Part shown: piece by piece, positions 25,901 through 27,524 of the stretch | How the letters are laid out: each line of letters begins with the position of its first letter | Position numbering within the stretch: the first letter of the stretch is position 1 | Assembly (NCBI GenBank): GCA_036522155.1 | Contig: DATDGI010000029.1 | Location: forward strand, 1 to 27,524 | DNA: 27,524 nt | Reading direction: 5' to 3' | Source: UBA9676 sp036522155 | GTDB taxonomy: Bacteria; Actinomycetota; Actinomycetes; Streptosporangiales; Streptosporangiaceae | Position numbers and translations under genes: made by a program | The notes under the pieces: generated by a model | What the model was told of the DNA's origin: nothing | The model's database searches: none | What the model saw: the letters and a program-made list of their open reading frames with translations, nothing else

Positions 25901-26172
25901 GCGGTCACGGACGGCGCCTGGTTGAACGTCACCGCCAGCGCCATGCCCGTCGCCAAGGACGAACCGGTGCACCCATTGGTCGCCGGGCACTCGGCGGTGT
26001 CGGTGGAGACGAGCTGCGCGGGCGTGGCAGACGCCGTCGGCACGAACGCGGAAAATGTCGGCACGAACGCGGACAGTATTGTCACAGCCAGCAACAACGC
26101 TCCCGGGACCAGCCCGAAGTGCAGCCCGAGCGTGGCGATGCGACCGCGTTCCGTCGGAGCTTGGTGCGTCAC
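22948..26172 (-). CDS. Large secreted Ig-like repeat protein
   Basis: A 1074-residue exported protein. The GTG at 26172 has GGAAGG seven bases upstream; the open frame continues 300 codons further but only as antisense of the IS630 remnant. A basic N-terminus and hydrophobic stretch (LVPGALLLAVTILSAFVPT) with Ala-Ser-Ala at about 47-49 form a signal peptide. The body is Thr/Ser/Val/Gly-rich beta structure. It has an Ig-like putative domain near 510-590, a Big-1 type domain near 700-790 (VTDAFGNPVPNVVVTF), and two C-terminal ~120-residue repeats (about 808-930 and 946-1068) with TTTV-GQA-DK-TVT and one Cys pair each. No LPxTG sorting signal or C-terminal membrane span, so it is probably released or held by other means. 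Adhesin or surface function is inferred. It is the only intact cargo gene of the element. Confidence 0.85.
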   Translation of the reverse strand: MTHQAPTERGRIATLGLHFGLVPGALLLAVTILSAFVPTFSAFVPTASATPAQLVSTDTAECPATNGCTGSSLATGMALAVTFNQAPSVTAPFSLTLTDGANKGMVSSSGATATVNGSTATFTLTAVPVMSVGTALSLSNLEILSATGVSSASGAWNLIASGQIDMANVTGSASCAAIAATRFFGGTNCSIGFGAAGPTPPEIFDVIPVPTYDLMGPPEDTAPEVITNCQAGSSDTVYDAVTGAQLGADPCGTWLPGESAVGNTTSNTLDYIPTPMLASYEAVAATETLPGSLYVSATVLPPQVTGVTVSGPTATFTYNMPVTCQNPASSHTSSQFDYESPWWTTQAVNLVWPTAISCPPSAGATTLTLTYNQTLPTAEKFKYEHYGPGYYIVGANGSASYNQVTPSQSMYRGPAALPPNPTITSFTPPTGPIPVTGGPLQVNFGIANATQCSLSASPSAGVGLSMPYTTFTQDPAPSPNAPCPDSTGTATVTLPPNTTGSAQSYSITLTAASLPGTTPATQSIVLVVPTGAITQSAPTSAVTLAGTAYVGQLATNDPNPVTFTQTNGTPSITVSSTGAVSALSTLQAGTYTASGSDNDGTGATGSWSFTLNVHPTTVASLVVTPATATIAAGQSQTYTVEGFDSSGDDVGNVTASSSFVIGPNGSCDGAVCTATAADAASGSHTVTVTDGSATKTVSLTVTAAAAKTVTATSGANQAAMTDAAFALPLAATVTDAFGNPVPNVVVTFSAPTTGASGAFSGVATATATTNASGVATSPAFTANNTVGAYSVTASAAGAAAGAAFPESNQAQIDFQVQQANGTTTVTGQAADKVTVTSNSATASGQVTLTVLLQASSMSGLTATSSLAGASCQTASPPAAYSGEVVCTAPSMSDATPWVVSLSMTATNKMVGAVAMVTAAGSIDPNTSNNVQDTSLTVKGGTTPAGTRADMQVTQASQTTTVAGQATDKATVTGNATAGPVTLDLLFQTTALTSLRSHSSISGATCHTMAAPPSGYTAGLVCTLSRLAKGTQWVVTATLKGAPAVSVNDVAAVSAARTVDPNLGNNSQTTNMKYH

Positions 26173-26308
26173 AAGTGGACCTTCCCCCGCGTCGGTCGCC
26201 CCCGATACGGATTTACAAGCCTGTAGCTCGTCAGTCGTGACTTGTGTTGTGTGAGGTTTGGTCTCATGCTCGTGCGGTCGAGGATACCGCCGCTGCAGGG
26301 AGGCCGAG

Positions 26309-27183
26309 GTGCACAAGCGACACATCGTGGTCCTATCGGAGGAGGAGCGTGCCCGGCTGCACACCATGATCGGGCGGGGCGTCGCCCCGGCCAGTGCGCT
26401 GACCCATGCCCGCATCCTGCTCAAGGCCAACCAGGGCGAGGCCGGCCCCGGGCTGGACTGGCGCCGCCATCGGCGCCGCCTGGAGGTCAACCCGGCCACC
26501 GTGGCCCGGGTCCGCATGAAGTACGTTGCGGCGGGGCTGGACGCTGCGGTGTACCGCAAACCGCCGGCGCGCGAGTACCGCCGCAGACTGGACGGGGAGC
26601 AGGAGGCCCACTTGGTCGCGCTGGCGTGCAGCGCACCGCCGCAAGGGCGCAAGCGCTGGGCGTTGCGGCTGCTGGCCGATCGGCTGGCCGAGCTGGAGGT
26701 GATCGAGTCGGTGTCGTATGAGACAGTGCGGAAGGCCTTAAAGCAAACCGGCTCAAGCCGTGGCTGACCCAGCGCTGGTGCATCCCGCCCGAGCACGACG
26801 CCGAGTTCGTCTGGCGCATGGAGGACGTGCTGGCGGTCTACACCCGGCCGTATGACCCGCGCCGCCCGCAGGTCTGCCTGGACGAGACCAGTCGGCAACT
26901 GCTGGCGGAGGTCACCCCGCCTCGGCCGGTCGCGCCTGGGCGGCCGGCGCGGGAGGACTATGAGTACCAGCGGCAGGGGGTGTGCAACGTCTTCCGGGTG
27001 TGTGAGCCGTTGCGCGGCTGGCGGCACGTGACGGTCAGCGCGGCGCACCCGGATCGACTGGGCGCACTGCATCAAGGACCTGGTCGATGTGTGCTACCCC
27101 GACACTGAGCAGGTCGTGCTGGTCCAGGACAACCTCAACACCCACACGCCCGCGTCGTTGTATGAGGCGTTCGAGCCGGCCGA
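26309..27183 (+). pseudogene. IS630-family transposase remnant, two frameshifts, 3' truncated
   Basis: Starting at GTG 26309 (AGGGAGG upstream) the frame gives an IS630 N-terminus: VLSEEERARLHTMIGRG, a helix-turn-helix region and SYETVRKALK. Near 26745 the frame shifts to LKPWLTQRWCIPPEHDAEFVWRMEDVLAVY and the first catalytic Asp (VCLDETSRQLL). Near 27040 it shifts again to IDWAHCIKDLVDVCYPD and the second Asp (LVQDNLNTHT), then ends at EAFEPAE about 27183. The last part with the catalytic Glu is missing, and sequence of another gene begins at once. The transposase is inactive. I could not define terminal inverted repeats. Confidence 0.85.
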
Positions 27184-27360
27184 GTCGATGCCCTCGGTGT
27201 CGGTCGGCAGGCCATGATGTGCGAGGTAGGCGGTGATCTGGGTGCCGGTGCGCCCGCACACTTCCAGGTGCCGCGGGCTCAGGTCGCGCTCGGATAGGCT
27301 GAGTTCCCATGAGGCCAGAAGTGCGGCGAGGGGTGCTCCTGCCGGTACTGTCGCTGCCAT
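27184..27360 (-). pseudogene. Tyrosine recombinase, N-terminal fragment of about 59 codons
   Basis: From ATG 27360 (GGAG six bases upstream) the product reads through LLASWELSLSERDLSPRHLEV and GTQITAYLAHHGLPTDTEGID, the SAM-like core-binding domain at the start of actinobacterial phage-type integrases. After about Asp59 the frame runs into antisense IS630 sequence, so the catalytic domain (R-H-R-Y) is lost. The gene starts 55 bp from the right direct repeat, the expected place for the integrase of a tRNA-targeting element. This fragment explains how the element came to sit in tRNA-Ala. Confidence 0.75.
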
Positions 27361-27414
27361 CCGGTCTCCAATAGCAGACAGAGAGATGGCAAAGCCGCAG
27401 GCCAGGCCGTAGAT

Positions 27415-27460
27415 AACTCGGGGCTATAGCTCAGATGGAAGAGCACCTGCTTTGCACGCA
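27415..27460 (+). repeat. Right direct repeat (att-like) within complete tRNA-Ala
   Basis: Second copy of the 46-bp repeat. It differs from the left copy at two positions: A for C in the D-loop (27434) and C for A at the 3' end of the anticodon loop (27457). The small divergence fits an element-borne copy of the tRNA 5' half that rebuilt the host gene on integration. Confidence 0.85.
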
Positions 27461-27492
27461 GGGGGTCAGGGGTTCGAGTCCCCTTAGCTCCA
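27420..27492 (+). tRNA. tRNA-Ala(TGC)
   Basis: A 73-nt cloverleaf. The acceptor stem GGGGCTA pairs with TAGCTCC and includes the G3-U70 wobble pair, the alanine identity element. Anticodon stem CCTGC/GCAGG encloses loop TTTGCAC with anticodon TGC. T-arm AGGGG-TTCGAGT-CCCCT is perfect, and discriminator base A73 is at 27492. CCA is not encoded. The loop base at position 38 is C, where the left half copy has A. All stems are intact, so it should be functional and read GCA (and wobble GCN) codons. Confidence 0.95.
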
Positions 27493-27524
27493 CAGGTCAG
27501 AGGCCACTTGCGATCTTGAAGGCC

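Larger units (their letters stand above)
22456..27460. mobile_element. Decayed integrative element in tRNA-Ala(TGC)
   Basis: About 5 kb bounded by the 46-bp direct repeats. From left to right it carries a frameshifted CHAT-domain fragment, an intact secreted Ig-like repeat protein, a broken IS630 transposase and a tyrosine recombinase cut to its N-terminus next to the right repeat, the standard position for an integrase. No relaxase, replication or excisionase gene is visible, so the element should no longer move by itself. Codon use inside the Ig-like gene is somewhat less GC-saturated than in the cox genes, in keeping with transfer. Confidence 0.75.

Noticed and set aside
26173..27075. N-terminal 301-codon extension of the Ig-like protein frame
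   Set aside because: It is antisense to the IS630 remnant, and a signal peptide with RBS begins at 26172.

Overview
The window comes from a very GC-rich Actinomycetota genome. The evidence is GC-saturated third codon positions, frequent GTG starts, a DLW-39-type 39-residue protein, a DUF1707-FHA protein and LysR-controlled Mo-CO dehydrogenase (CODH) genes of actinobacterial type. I cannot place it to genus.

Left part (1-17.2 kb and on to 19.5 kb) is a carbon monoxide oxidation island next to a Calvin-cycle gene. It opens with a truncated cbbX (Rubisco activase). A small DUF1707-FHA protein gene and a short plus-strand gene follow. A plus-strand operon then runs 85-aa protein, coxD1, coxE1, 96-aa protein, GIY-YIG-like protein. 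It converges with a long minus-strand operon that reads, in transcription order: 83-aa protein, coxM1, coxS1, coxL1, coxF (XdhC fused to a YHS domain), coxG, then five consecutive small single-span membrane proteins. A LysR regulator sits upstream of this operon on the same strand and is divergent from a second plus-strand cluster, coxM2-coxS2-coxL2-coxD2-coxE2. Both CoxL proteins carry the form I active-site loop AYxCSFR and the catalytic Glu. The window therefore holds two complete but divergent form I CODH modules. Only module 1 has coxF, coxG and the membrane proteins. CODH subunits L, M and S carry the Mo/Cu-MCD, FAD and 2Fe-2S centres; CoxD, CoxE and CoxF mature the active site; CoxG links the enzyme to the membrane quinone pool. 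The five-membrane-protein array is the best candidate here for an undescribed part of the system, perhaps a cytoplasmic-face scaffold for CODH.

Middle part (19.6-22.5 kb) holds an ABC-F ATPase, the DLW-39 protein and a HAD-fold protein whose catalytic aspartates are all replaced.

Right part (22.46-27.49 kb) is a decayed integrative element in a tRNA-Ala(TGC) gene. A 46-bp direct repeat (44/46 identical) covers the 5' half of the tRNA at both ends: the left copy is only a half tRNA, the right copy is a complete tRNA. Between them lie a frameshifted CHAT-protease fragment, a 1074-aa secreted Ig-like repeat protein, a frameshifted and truncated IS630-family transposase, and the first ~59 codons of a tyrosine recombinase.

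No CRISPR array, rRNA or riboswitch was seen. All functional calls are from reading motifs and gene order; no database search was run.
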